Positions 21,880 through 34,589 are shown, counted from the stretch's first letter. The stretch: 41,102 bases of DNA from Plantago elongata (GCA_036897095.1 JAYMSP010000798.1:1-41102); one strand, 5' to 3'. Notes: generated by a model from the sequence alone, not told the origin. Numbers and translations: made by a program.

Positions 21880-22420
21880 TGTACTTCTCCACTAGCGGCA
21901 GCACCAAATAATAAAACCCTACTAGTCGATATATATATATATTCTGTTTCTGTGTATTATTATGTTAATAATTAAGTTTCTACACATTTAAGAAAGGATT
22001 TTTCATTTTTAAATTCGCACAGTAATCGAATAAATGCAGTAACAGCTTGCGATTTATGTTTTTTGTTATGGAAATGTGCGTTAAAGGGAGTTGTTGGAAA
22101 ATGTATTTCATTTGTTCCTTAAAAATAGGACTTGGGGAACAAGTTTTTACCAATACTACACGATTCCTTCGCCTATGCCTGCGCTATTATTGACTCGTAG
22201 ATTATAGGGCAAGGAAACCAATACTTCTAGTCATTCTCAAAGGTTCCAAATTTTCAAAATTTGTTATTTGACCAACTAGTGTTTGTAGGTGTTAACTTGT
22301 TACATGTTCATGTTCAGAACATTGTGTAAAACTGAAACCATTTATGCCTATGTAAAAAAAAATTAACATATGTTAAAATAAAGGTCAACATTTTTAAGCA
22401 AAATATATATTTATATAATA
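21880..22420. other. 5' flank of the NDB gene
   Basis: Likely promoter of the minus-strand NDB gene. No distinct motif stands out, and no coding sequence is present. Confidence 0.4.
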
Positions 22421-22838
22421 TTATTTTTTTGGAACGAGATAACTTGTTTTATTAATTCTCAAAAACAATGTACGTGCAATTAAGTGTTGATCAAAAGTGT
22501 CCAAGCCCAACACCATAATCTACATGAAGGAAACAACAAATTATAACAAATGAACAATCTAAACACTTAGACTTGGTGGATAAATTCGCCTAGTGTACTG
22601 GATCTGCATTGCCACCTAATCGCATGTACCATCAACCGGACTATGCTATCAACATTTGTTGAGCAAAAATTGCCTCATTCCGGGGGCCCCCAAAGATGAT
22701 ACACCATCTCAGCCACGAGAGCACGGAACACTCGCGTGCATTTACCTTTTTCTGGGGACCGGCTGCACATCCAATCAACTTTTTCAAACTATTTTGTAAA
22801 CTATATTGAGGCTTTGTCTTGATGTGAGTCAATCTCAC
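22421..22838 (-). mobile_element. LINE retrotransposon 3' fragment
   Basis: On the minus strand, 22838-22641 translates to a segment with CSVLSWLRWCIIFGGPRNEA. This resembles the C-terminal zinc-binding end of plant LINE reverse transcriptases (pattern F.A.VY.IW.ERN). It runs toward a T-rich tract at about 22423 (plus strand), which would be the poly(A) tail in antisense. It is short and degenerate. Confidence 0.45.
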
Positions 22839-22887
22839 GATAGACGGCTAGTCGCGCTAAAGTATTTTAATTTTGGACCGTGACAGT

Positions 22888-23020
22888 TTTAGCTCCGATT
22901 GAAATTGTAATTTACAACTCTAACCGGAGATGCTCCTGCTGGAGCTGTTAAATAACAACTTTGATTGGAGTTGTACATAGCTCCATCAGAGTTGTTTACA
23001 CAGCTCCGACCATCTCCTGT
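22888..23020. repeat. nested inverted repeats (hairpin-forming)
   Basis: The arms GGAGCTGT...ACAACT and AGTTGT...AGCTCC (22941-22984) pair around a short loop. Flanking ACAACTC/GAGTTGT and AGCTCCGA copies repeat the pattern on both sides. This suggests a small foldback element or MITE core. No coding sequence. Confidence 0.55.
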
Positions 23021-23040
23021 GGAGCTCTATTGTCCTTCCT

Positions 23041-23840
23041 CCAATTTTTTTTTAAATTTCAATTTGTTCTAAAAATTATTTTTGAGTTTGCAATTAAGTC
23101 AAGAAACTACTTATATTATGAAAATTATAATTATATTGTGAAAATTATATAAGGTACCTATAAATTTAAGTTGAGTTGATAAATAAAATAAGAGTATTTA
23201 AGAGGAGTACTAAATGAAATTCACCTCTTATCATGATGTGGTCATTTCTTTCAATTTAGTTTACTTGAATATTCATATTTAAATATGTACGATGAATTGT
23301 GAATTTGGTGTAAAAGAATTATTCCGGCCCGTCCTAACCCGACTATACAAAATTACAGTGTGAGTTATAAGTCCGGCCCACTCCACTTTCAAATCCGCCC
23401 TGCCACTGCCTTCGACCACCACCAACTCCAATCTAGTTTTATTTTTCTTTAAGAAGAAACATATTGCTCCATATAGAAGCTTCACAAACTCCTGTTTGGA
23501 GCTCAAAATTTCACTATTTTGAAATGGTAACTCTTTCATTTCTTGTAAGTCATGGTTGTCAAGACTGGCAACAAAGCAATTGGTTTTAAATAAGATTGAT
23601 TGATCAAGTAGCAGTTAGTCCTGTCATCATCCTTGCCTTGACAACACGGAGATTGAATCACCTACATACTAAATAAAGACTTTTATACTCAGATTGACTT
23701 GGACAACTTGTCTGCTAAGTAGCTTGCTCTCATAGTCTCATACATGTGGTCATTTTGTTAATTAACCTTCATAGCATAGTATACTAACTATATCGTCAAG
23801 ATTAGAAACTGTTAAAATTCATTGTTCTTGCAAACAAGCA
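23041..23840. other. intergenic, upstream of the VAP-like gene
   Basis: AT-rich sequence with the presumed promoter of the next gene. No feature can be supported firmly. Confidence 0.4.
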
Positions 23841-26599
23841 ATGGAACAAATCATAGTTCCATCTGGGGATCATGATCTCCTCACTGTTGAACCGGAACAG
23901 CTAGATTTTCAACGTAAGCTTCGTTCGATCGATCTTCTTCAGTTTATTTTGTTTCGATACGCTTTTGACTACTTTGTCCCTTGTTATTGTTTTGTTTCTG
24001 TGCACAGTTGAATTGGGGAAGTCTCCAGCTCGTTGCACCATTAAATTGTCAAATGGTACCAAAATGCTTGTCGCGTTTAAGGTAATTAACAAGTTTCAGT
24101 TTGTTACATTATGCTTGAACATATATAGACTGTTTGGATTAACAAATGAAATCGAGTTATCTCAATTCTAGTTAAATTTTTGTGAATGTAACTGGATCGG
24201 AATATTCTCTCATTCATCTTATAATCACAATCAATCAAGTCTAATAACTCCATTGGATCTATTCTGTTCAGGTTAGGACTAATATGGATCCCCGTATGTA
24301 TGACGTACGGCCTGATTCTGGTGTTGTCCAACCCAGCTCTGTTTCATATATATCAAGTATATTCTCCTTCCGAAATATCAATTATATCGTGAAATTTGTT
24401 AATTCGTGTTTAATATTAATTCATGATTAAAATTAAAAATAATAAATAAATATTCTTTCTCATTATTTAAAAAACAACTTTTTTCCGTTTGCTAGATGAG
24501 GCTTGATAACTAATCAATTTGCATATGCGCGTAGAAATTAGGAAGTATAATATAATAAAGTACATGGGGGGATTATAACTTTATTACTAGTTTGCTTGAT
24601 TCTTTTAAGTTAGTGGAGTATAATTATTCCTAAAATGATACAGAAATGAAAATAGACTACTGTAACGGACGTTCGAATTGTAAAAGTGAATAGTATGTAT
24701 GTGTGTGTAATCTAGTTATTCCTATGAATTCTTCAAAAATTGGTCTATCTGTCTGATTTAGTTCCTTTGTGTGCACAGTTGAAAATAAAATTACACTCGT
24801 CCATCCCAATTTTAATTTTCCCTAACATTTTTATTTCCTTGGTCTCTTTCATAGTCTGCACCATACAAGTTTTAGAACTACCAAGAAACAAATATTTTTA
24901 TATAACCGATATAGAAGAGATGAAATAACTCTACTAGTTATGTTTTGAAATTTACTGAGAAAATTGTATGAATGCACAAGTAAGGAAGGTGGAGGGAATC
25001 AACTTGTTTAAATAATTGTTCTAACTTGTAAGGTACAACTTATAAAACACGTGGTACATGCAAGTCGTGTTTTAACTAGAAATAAAACTTAATAAGTTGG
25101 AAATGCAACTGCGTCTCTTTACCTTCTGCTGCTCAATGGTGTTATATTTTCTTCTTTTCACCTTCAACTTGCTGCATATTTGATGATCCTTCCGACCCCC
25201 TCAAGGTGAACGTGGATATTCTGAACATTTAACTTGGGTTTGAAATACCAAACTGAGGTCCAAAGATTTAGTAAACATATCTGCAATGTTGCTGCATATT
25301 TGATGATCCTTCATAAGAACATTACCTTAGAGAGGGCAGCCACTCCAGGGTACCCTTTTGCATATTTAGTTGTGCGTTAATGCATGAAAATTAAGATCCA
25401 GATCCAATGCGGGTGGAAGAGAGGCATTCAGTCTGTGTTTGTTTGTATAAACGCATCATCAACAATCACCACAACCGTATTTAATTTGCTTTATACCCTG
25501 TAGTTTCCATGGGGTATCCGACAGACAAGTCGAACATGGACAGCAAGCGATCTGATGACGCATTTTTGATAGAGAGTGTTCTTGCGGGTCCTGGCATCAC
25601 AGCGAAAAATGCAATTCACTTGGTAATAATTATTGGCTTCTCTGCCATCTTTTAGTATACTTGCTTCTCATGTATGCTATGCTTTCCCGGTTTACTATTT
25701 GGTTTTTTTATAAACTGGACCATGTTCTCACCATACCTCAGAGAGATTGTAGCTCTTCAGTACTCATATGTAGATCACAGCTGAGTACTACGCCTTTTAC
25801 GATTTATTTCAGTCCCTGTGATTGCCTCAGGAATAATACTACTTAGATTGTTACACAATTCTAAATTCTAAATTCTGAGAAAGCAAGGTGTACCATTAGT
25901 ATTACCAATATTTTCTTGTATATCGGTATACTATGAATGACCGCATAACTTGTTCTTGCTTTCTAGTTCAAAAGACCTCAGTGTCCTGTCAAAGGTATTG
26001 AGGTCAGAGTGGTGCACACGTTTCTACCTCATGTCGGGTCATGTTCTCCAACTGTGCCTGTTCAACAAATGCGAAATTTAACCAGAAAAATTGTTTCACA
26101 AGATGCCTCTCACCTGCAAAGCAGAAATAGGAACAAAAGACCTGCTGCCTCACAACTTGCTCCTACACAGCTGCTGCTACAGGGAATCTCAAACACTAAT
26201 GAGCAGGGAAAGAATGGAGCTCCTGATGGATTCAGGAACGTTGTAGCTATGCGGTTGTGCCAATTGGTGTATTGGTTGTTTACGCAAATGTCGCATATGA
26301 TATGGTACTTGTCCCTGCTATCTAAACATTGCTTAGTAGTAGTATATTTGTGAGTAAATCTTTCAAGAAACGTTCTCTATCGGTCGTAATGAGTACTAGT
26401 TCACTTTTAATGAGCTTGTTTTGAATGCAGGGGTTTGCGGGTTCTTATAGCAATGTTTATCGTCAGGATTATTGGGAAGCTTGTTGATGATTCAGTTGAA
26501 GAGTGGATATTGAAGATTGCTTGTCAGTGCATCAATAACCTTGCTTCGTTCTTGTATGAAAAGGTTGTGAATATGGGATTGTTCTCTTCTTCCAGTTAG
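23841..26599 (+). CDS. VAP-like MSP-domain membrane protein
   Basis: Six exons (23841-23913, 24008-24081, 24272-24356, 25504-25622, 25967-26304, 26431-26599) join in phase to 285 residues. Residues 12 to about 135 form a major sperm protein domain with the VAP landmarks LTVEPEQLDF, VAFKVRT (46-52), VRPDSGVVQP (61-70) and DDAFLIESV. VAPs sit in the ER membrane and tether partners carrying FFAT motifs at membrane contact sites. Two things are unusual. There is no clear coiled coil. The hydrophobic part (about 207-245, VVAMRLCQLVYWLF and GLRVLIAMFIVRIIG) is followed by a further 40 residues rather than ending the protein. Intron 3 (24357-25503) holds a copia relic. If exon 5 is not spliced at 26304, a shorter form would stop at 26353. 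Confidence 0.8.
25140..25312 (-). mobile_element. Ty1/copia 3' relic in a VAP intron
   Basis: The minus strand around 25290-25250 reads ADMFTKSLD, the conserved end of the copia RNase H domain (pattern ADIFTKSL), followed by drifted sequence and a stop. A 24-base direct repeat (TTGCTGCATATTTGATGATC...) occurs at 25169-25192 and 25289-25312. It may mark a duplication around the relic. Confidence 0.6.
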
Positions 26600-28605
26600 A
26601 AATATATCTTCACAAGACATTCATACACAGTGACACATTCTAAATTTTTTACATAAAATTTTAGATTCACATAAACTTACAAAAAACTACACACATGATT
26701 CAACGGACCTTGACCACGTCTAAATTAATTGTCAAGTGACCTAAAAGATGGCATAGGATGAAGTAACGTGGTTAAAAGTGGGCCTGGAGTGAATATATAA
26801 TGTGTTTTGGACATGTTCAGATACTAAACAAAAAACGGTTTAAGTATCGTGAGGGTTGATGGATGTGCGCCCCAAATCAACAGGCACAAAAGTGCGGACA
26901 TCGGTAAAATAGACACTGCCCAATTGTACCTAGTTTTGATTTGACGGTGGATTATATCCTAGCATGTAACTGTTTGTGAGGTTGAGATGCAATTTTTTAT
27001 GATAAAGATTGAAGGGATTTGCTCAATAAGTTGTTTCGAGATGTACGCTTTTGAGTATCTTTTGGTGTGGAGCTTTTGAACTTAGGAATATTTTTAAATG
27101 TAATTGTTTCTGGTATATTGTCTAGGCGAGGTTGATAACTTACCTTTTGGTTAGGACGTTATGTATCTATTTCCTTTGTAGTTGTTTGGTCTAAAACATC
27201 ACTTGTGCTCTTGACCCTTATTAATAAAATTTTAACCATTTAAAAAAAGAAAACATTTTACAGCTTCGACTCTCTAGATCTAAGTCTCAAAGTTTGCTCT
27301 CGCCCTTAATCTAGTCACATCCCGATGGCACCTTCCGGTGCATTAATAAGAGGATCATCAGTATATCCCGGCCACTTGTGAGGTCCTTTTGCAGGATCAA
27401 TACTCTACGTTATGCAAAGAAAGACCAATTGAACATGATGCTGAGCTTTAAAGAGTGGGAAACATTGTAAGATTTTGGGGAAAGAGAAGGTTGTGAATAT
27501 ATATGGTTTCACTAGTGGTGGTAGTAGAGATATAGCTTGTGTTTTGGAGCTAGCGAGGTCGAATTTGGATTTGAGTTACTTTAGCCGTTTCAGAAAAAAA
27601 ACAATCCCGTCCAATTGCATATGCTAATAGGTTGGTTGATGTTGGGTTGGTACACATCCTTTTCACTGAATATATATTTTGTACTCAGACTCGGAGAAAT
27701 CATGGTCCTCATTGGCGATTAGTACAATGGGATTATATTTGCTTATAGTTATGAATTTAATTATGGATTCTTCAATGGTGACAGTATAATTATGAGTTGG
27801 AGATATATAACTCTATTAATACTTATAAGCTAATCTGGATTATTCAATATTCTAATTAATACTCTGTATTTACATATACTATCTATAGCATTGAAACATA
27901 TATATTATATTAATAAATTAACTTGTTTTTAAGTTGAGGGGCGGAGGCATAGTTTGGACTAGATGTGTCTCCAACCACACCCGATCCTACAATTTTCATA
28001 GTATATATGATATTTTTTATTAAATAACCTCACTTAAATTTTAAATTTTATCATGCATACTACTAATATTTTACATTTATATTATATTTAAACTTTAAAT
28101 TTGTAAAAAGTTAGATTTATGACGACGGTGTATAGTGTTTTTGGATATAAATAGTATAAATTTTCAATTGAATTTTAACTATTTTAATTAGTTACACGTT
28201 AATTTGAATCCTGAATTCGTCACTGTCTGAGTTAATTGATTTCTTAAACTGGCACTAGCAGGTAGCCGCAGTAGTGCAGTACTATTCTGTTTTGATTAAA
28301 TCCGTATCTGGTAGTTGAAAACTTGAAAGTGAATTATTGGGTGGCAATTCAATATTTAATCTAAGCAGCTCAAGTGGTTAATTATCATTCTTGACCTGTT
28401 CAATTCTAGTCGTGTTTCATCCATCCATGTGCATGGATCCTCATGTCAAGTTTAAATTATTAGATTGTGATTTTTGTAGCTTCTCATTGGCTTGTTTTTC
28501 ACCAATTATTAACTCTGTCTTCACTTCCATTTTCAACTTTGTCATATCCCTGCTCAAACACGGAAACACATCTTTTCCAGAAGCACCAGAGCTTGATAGT
28601 ATCAG
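26600..28605. other. intergenic between the VAP and PP2 genes
   Basis: This contains the LINE tail at about 26960-27253, an unassigned stretch at 27250-27700, and AT-rich DNA. The open frame at 28391-28651 is not in the PP2 frame and shows no domain. Confidence 0.45.
26960..27253 (+). mobile_element. LINE 3' end with A-rich tail
   Basis: A TTGGTCTAAAAC...TTATTAATAAAATTTTAACC segment ends in an A-rich tract at about 27242-27253. This is the look of the 3' ends of plant LINE elements in the plus orientation. There is no intact reading frame. Confidence 0.4.
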
Positions 28606-30997
28606 ATGGATGAAAATGATCAGCTTCAATCCACAGATAATAATCAGGTAAGCTTGATAGTGCTAGAAACACAAGCAGATTATTTTGTTGTATAAATTCT
28701 CAATTTCAATTGTGTTTTTGTGTACACTAAAACTCAACTAGAATTCAGAAAATTCAGGTTCAATTTGTAACCAAACACGATTTGTAGTTTTCTTTAGAAA
28801 TATATGAACAATATGTGTACGTGTTTAGAGAGTTTTACTACTCTCCGCGCGTACTTAAGGGATCCCGTTAATTAACAAACCATTCAATCAATTGGTTTCA
28901 TATACATAGTCCATCCTGAATTATAATGATTTGTGTGTGCAGATGATTTTTCCAAGCCACTCAAGGATCCCAAGCAGTAGTACTGAATTCGAATGGCTTA
29001 GCATCAGTGCTTCGTCCATTGATAATTCAGATGTTTCTGAAACATATAACACCAGTCCAGTCGTTGCAGGAATGGACGATAATCAGGTAACAAAAACACT
29101 CATAAATTCAAATAAGTAAACAAATTCTGTTTTGGCCAAATAACCAGAACAGAGTACCTAAAATGGACGTTGTTTGGTTCTTAAAAGGCAGTTTGTCACT
29201 CAGAGAGCAACTTGTTTTGTAATTTACACGTACCAATTAACTACCAAGCATATAAGTTAGTTAAAGGTTAACATTGTGAATATCAGGCGTAGTAAACAAT
29301 TGACAATATATATACTACTTATATTCTGATCAAATGTCATATATTCCATATATCCCGATAAAATGTGACATTTCTTATTGGTGCTGCAGAGCTTTTTTAT
29401 TGAGAATGGAAAGCAATGTATTATGGTTGGAGCCAGAGAGCTTAAAATTGAGTGGGGAGAATCTCCAAGAAAGTGGAAATGGATTTCTCATGAAGAATCT
29501 AGGTAAGGTTTGTTTGTTTTAACTGTGAAACTTAAGATTGGTATAACTTATTGTTGTTGATTCATCAGATTCACAGAGGTGGCTCAGGCTAAAGAGGTTT
29601 GGTGGCTTGATGTGAGATGCATGATAGACACACGGATGCTATCACGAGAAACCATTTACGGGGCTTATCTGGTGTTTAAATTAGCGGCTCAAGAGGCTGT
29701 ATATGGTTTTGAATCAGTTGGAGGCGTTGTCAGATTTGTAAATCAAGAAACAAGTTCTGATGCTACAAAAAGGGCCTTCCTTCTTCACCTGCAACAAGTG
29801 TACCCTACGAATCCATTAAGACCACGACAACCTGGCAGGCTTGCAGTGAGGAGAGAGGACGGTTGGATGGAAATAGAGTTGGGTGACTTTTATAATGACC
29901 AAGGAGACGACGGTGAGGTAGAAGCAAGCTTGTTGGAGAAAGAGCGTGTCGATAGGAAGTCCGGTCTTATTGTTGAAGGCATTGAGTTTCGACCAAAGGA
30001 ATCCTTTACCTCTAGTGTACTCCTTAGCGACTTAAAACCGGTATATCTAATATCTATTTCCTCTAATACATAGAATTAATCTAACCGTGATTTACATATG
30101 CTAGTCAGATCTGTGCATACGTTGCGTATTATGTGTTTCAATCATTCACTTAATTGGTGTTTGCAACTGCTTATTGCTTCTTTGTAGCATAAGCAAAAAA
30201 TAACTTTTGCAAATAACCAACTTAAAGGTAGAGTAAGATGAGAAGAAAACTGATATAGAGAAGATAGCATATGTAGGTGTATTATTTTCAGAATCATTTT
30301 TTTTCAAATTAATCTGAAGGATTCGCAAACATGTACATGATTTGGAGCAGAACCTTTTCCAAGATGAAAGGACCGGGAAACAATGTCTACTGGTCGGAGC
30401 CAGGGAGCTGATAATTGAATGGGGAGAGGATCCAAAGAAGTGGAAATGGACTTTTCAGTATGAAGCTGGCTCAAGGTTCGTTCACTTTCGCCTTTTCATG
30501 TCTCGATAAAACAGGTTCATCTTACCATGTACACTAGTCTCATACTCTGTGAGTGTCCCAGCAGATTCTCAGAGGTGGCTCAGCTGAAAGTAGTTTATTG
30601 GCTGGATATTAAGTGCAAGATTGATACACGCATGTTGTCACCAAATACTACGTACACAACATATATGGTTTACAAACTAGCAGACATAAATCATGGTCTT
30701 GAATCCGTTAAAGGAGTCGTTAGGATGACAGGTAGTGAGTCAGAGGATGAAGCTGCAGAAAGAGCCAGCATTCTTTACCTGCATCAAGGGCGTAGCGCTC
30801 TAAGACAGCAAGCTGGTCGGTGTGCAGTGTTAAGAGAGGATGGGTGGATGGAGATAGAGTTGGGGGAATTCTACAACGATGAAGGAGATGATGATTTTGT
30901 GGAGGCTCGCATGATGGAGATAGAGCGAATGCATGATAAGAAATGTGGCCTTGTTGTAGAAGCTATAGAGCTTCGACCCAAGACCTCTTTACAATGA
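28606..30997 (+). CDS. PP2: PP2 (phloem protein 2) lectin with two tandem PP2 domains
   Basis: Six exons (28606-28647, 28943-29086, 29390-29502, 29569-30040, 30351-30475, 30565-30997) join in phase to 442 residues. Residues 1-62 are a Ser-rich leader without an F-box. Domain 1 (about 70-244) and domain 2 (about 267-438) each show the PP2 series: KQC..VGAREL.IEWGE, W.W, F-T/S-EVAQ, WLD...ID-TRML, a-YLVF/MVYKLA, REDGWMEIELG-FYN, EGIEFRPK or EAIELRPK. In both domains the exon break falls at the same place, an AG|A arginine just before F-T/S-EVAQ. The gene therefore grew by duplication of a two-exon unit. PP2 proteins bind N-acetylglucosamine-type glycans and occur in sieve elements or as cytosolic lectins. 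The join over intron 30041-30350 is inferred from phase, and the second unit lacks its own in-frame ATG. Two separate transcripts are the alternative. Confidence 0.88.
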
Positions 30998-31687
30998 CAA
31001 TATGATCGATTATTCGAAGGTGGAATGGTAACTTTAATCTTAAATTTATGCTAATTGCCACATGCAAGTATTTAGTTTCATGATCATGATAAATTTAGTT
31101 CCAACTTTATATTTCTTGGCAAACTTAATAAATCATACGAAGTTAATAAACTGACCCAACTCATGAAAACGTACTCTTGCTTAATTTGTGAGGTTTGTTT
31201 ACTTTTTGAGTTATGGATTTAAACAATGTCTTTTATCTTGTTAATTATTGAGAACTTGTAAGAACATGGAAACTTGGTTCCTTTGACATGCTATGTTATA
31301 TGCAAAATTAGCACTCTGTATAATGTTGTGTTAGCATGTATACTAGTTCATTGATTTGGTTTCAATTAGATATTTTTGTTTAGGTATGAAACCAGCTCAT
31401 TTCTAGTTTATTGAATTTTTTTTTAATATCTCTTTACTGAGGATAGATCACCCATTTTAAAGAATCAAACCAGTGACTTTTCAAATACGGAATACGCAGC
31501 GTTCATTGAACTTTTTATTTTATTTTTTTGGAACGATAATATTTTATCAAACTCCAAACACAATACAAATCAAGAGGCGATCAAGTAATCCAACACATAG
31601 AAAGGGCGAAAACTACTAAAAAAACTAAGCATCAAATGCCCAATATGGGGTCCAATAGGTATTGAACAAACTCTACATGTAACTATA
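30998..31687. other. 3' flank of PP2 and intergenic
   Basis: No gene. A T-rich tract leading into GGAACGATAA at about 31520 resembles the TTTTTTTGGAACGAGATAA at about 22424. It may be an antisense tail of a related retroelement. Confidence 0.4.
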
Positions 31688-32801
31688 TCAATCAATGGCA
31701 GCATCAGAGACCTCATCATCACTCATCTTCTTCTTACCTTTATCCCTCTTTGCATGCAACTCAGTTCTGATCTCATCCCTATCCTCAACAAGCAACTCAA
31801 TGGAGATATTAGGATTAGAAGTATTTACATCGTTTGTGTTAAGTTGAGATGAGAAATATCTTTCAAGAAAATCATCAAGATTAAAGTCTTGAAGCACCTC
31901 ATCATACAAATTCCCCTGATTTTCATCTTCCTCAATTAATTGGACCAGGAATGTATGCATCTTTAGACGGAATAGGGTTCGAAGTTGGAGGAGGAGAAGT
32001 CACTGCAGTAGGAGAAGCAATTGGAGGAGGAGAAAGCAAATTTGTTGGAGAAGGGATTGGAGTCTGGTTGGGATTTAAGGTTCAGTTGGTGTTTCATTTT
32101 GAGGCTCAGTTTGTGTATCAGTTTCAGCTCATTTGGTTTCTCTTTTTCAGTTTCAACCTCTTGATCACTTGCCAGATCAACAAATATAGGTTACATAGGT
32201 GCAGTAGAAGAACTAGCATGCCTATATAATTGTGCCTTGCATCTCCTACTCATATAGACTCTCTCCATTCTCTCCTGATATATATTCAGGAGTAGGAGCT
32301 CTATAATGAGTTGCCTCGGGTTTAAAAATTCATGATCATCATCCCATAAAACCCATCCCTTCCTTTTCTTTATTTTTTTATTTTTTCTAAACACGAATAA
32401 TTTCATTATTCAAAAAAACAATTACAAAGCAGAATGTGATCAGAAAAGGATCCAGTCTAAACGTCATAACAAAATAAATACTAGTAGTAACTATGTTATC
32501 ATCAAATTCTCGACATGGTGTTTTAACTTCAGGACATTCCAAGCTCTATAAATGTCCAAAATATGCGCCAAAACTCTATCACTATTTGGAGGTCCCATAT
32601 TCATGTCAAAGTAGCCTTCATTTCTAAAAATACATGTTTCAATTCGTCAATAGCTACAAGAACTGCCTCTCCAGTCTCAACATACATTTCAATCACCATA
32701 AACTTCTGATTTCTCTCAAACATCAACTTAACATCATCATCAGTTATTAATTCTAACTGTTTCGTTGTTCTATCTAGGCCACACTTCATACTAAAACACA
32801 A
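31688..32801 (-). pseudogene. MuDR/MULE transposase N-terminal relic
   Basis: In minus-strand order, 32801-32601 encodes LELITDDDVKLMFERNQKF and MVIEMYVETG, which matches the N-terminal region of plant MULE transposases (pattern I.dDeDV..MF......I.LYVE). The frames 32406-32191 and 31960-31688 continue in an acidic, DE- and K-rich style (DKGKKKMSDDEV) like the linker of these proteins, but they are separated by stops. No catalytic DDE part, zinc knuckle or terminal inverted repeat is seen, so it is a truncated fragment. Confidence 0.45.
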
Positions 32802-34484
32802 ATTCTCTTAAGAAGGTACATGTTCTAGTGCATTAGTCATAACATCATTCATGAGTTTTATGAGTATAACTAGTTGGCTTGACATTCTCATAGTGAATCC
32901 AAATATTATAGGTTCTAATTTTACATACAATCAACATCGCAATAATAGCATTGAGAAAATAAAATACAAAACAAAGCATTGTCAGAATATAAAACTGTAA
33001 AACCCCGGTCTTTTGCACTTTCTTAATTTAATACCCTTTTTCTGTATTTTAGTTAATTATCAATAATACTTAATTAAGTATAAATATTAATTCTTTATAT
33101 TAGAGTCCATTTGGTTTTAAACATTGCTTTCTTCCAATTATACCCTTTTTAATCCTTGTCTAATACGTCTACTTCCTTGCTCCTCTCGATCTCGTTTCGT
33201 CATCACCACCACCATAGTCACCAACCAAATCTATCTACCACTAACACCTCCAGCCCACCACCTCACCGCCTTCGTCCAACACCAAAGATCCAACTTCCAC
33301 CCTGCATTGAATATTCGGTTACAAATCCATCTGGTCTCCAATCGTAACAACAGGGATTAGAGTGCTCTCATTCATTCAATAATGTTCTAGGCTTCTAACT
33401 TATCTTCGATTCGCTTTTCGATATGACCTAACCTCCAGTTTAATTTCTTGTAAGTTGAGTTTGGGTTGGGTATTTGCGTATTACAGTTTGTCCGTGTTCA
33501 AATTGGCTCGAATTCCCTCTTTCCATGTTTATAAATATCTTCCTTTTCTTTTCCAGTCGGACAGCCTAGTGTTTACATACTTGTCGTTGCTATGTTGATT
33601 TTGGGTAATCATGCTGGCTATCTAGTTACTATGTAATTCAAATTGTAATTTATGTCCTCCATTTCTGTGTTGTTGAGTCGACAATAGACTTCTCCGTTCT
33701 AAAGACAATTGATTGCTCAATTCATTAATTGTTTTGCTTGTGTAACCAACAAACACGTTAAAATCAAAGAAAACTAATTGAAAATAAACAAGTTACACAA
33801 ACATAAAAAATATTCACAAAGATATACAGTTTATGTTTAAATATTAATAATAACAATTTCACACAAATTATATACAACTACAGTAATCCATTAAAAATCA
33901 CCAAAACCAAATGGCCATTTGAATGTCATACCTATCAGCCCCTTAAAATTACTAACCGAACAACAAAAATACCATCCAAAATAATATAAGAAAAGATAAA
34001 TTATGAAAAAAAGATGAGGAGAGAGAGAGAGACAAAGAAGGAAAAAGAACGGAAAAAAAAATATACATATGATCTATATACCCACAACACATTATTGTGA
34101 GGAACCATATAAATCATCTTTTTTGATTTTTTTCCACATTTTCCTTATTTTCTTCAATCTCTTTACTTCTCAATCTTCTATTCTACCTGTCTCTTCCGAT
34201 CTACTCATCGACAATATGCATCCTCAATTTTCAGATTTGTTATTCTGAATTTTTCAATGTTTTTCGTTCTTTTTTAAAATTTAGTGATTTTGCTTACCTG
34301 GAAATTTTATTTTGGACACCTACATATCTAATATAGGCAATTTGATCTACAAAATCAACATGAGTTATGGAATGTAAGGAAAAAATACAGAGATAACTAG
34401 AATCGTACCACAAATAAATCATGTAAAATTATTATGTAGAAATTTTCTACTATATTAAACTCTCACAAATTTAACATACTCAGG

Positions 34485-34589
34485 TGTTTGGTATACAATT
34501 TGAATTGATAAAACCCAATTCAAATTGATATTTTTTATAAAAATACGAATTAAAATTGAATTATACAAATTCAAATTGAATACCAAACA
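34485..34589. mobile_element. short MITE with 22-bp terminal inverted repeats
   Basis: TGTTTGGTATACAATTTGAA... at 34485-34506 and its reverse complement at 34568-34589 match over 22 bases with one mismatch. The whole is 105 bp, AT-rich and non-coding. The flanks give no certain target duplication, so the superfamily is unclear. Confidence 0.7.

Noticed and set aside
28391..28651. 86-codon frame as a first exon of the PP2 gene
   Set aside because: It is out of frame with the exon 28606-28647 that splices in phase to the PP2 domains.
33124..33360. Two overlapping Ser/Thr/His/Pro-rich frames
   Set aside because: A polypyrimidine-rich, leader-like sequence stays open in two frames by composition alone.
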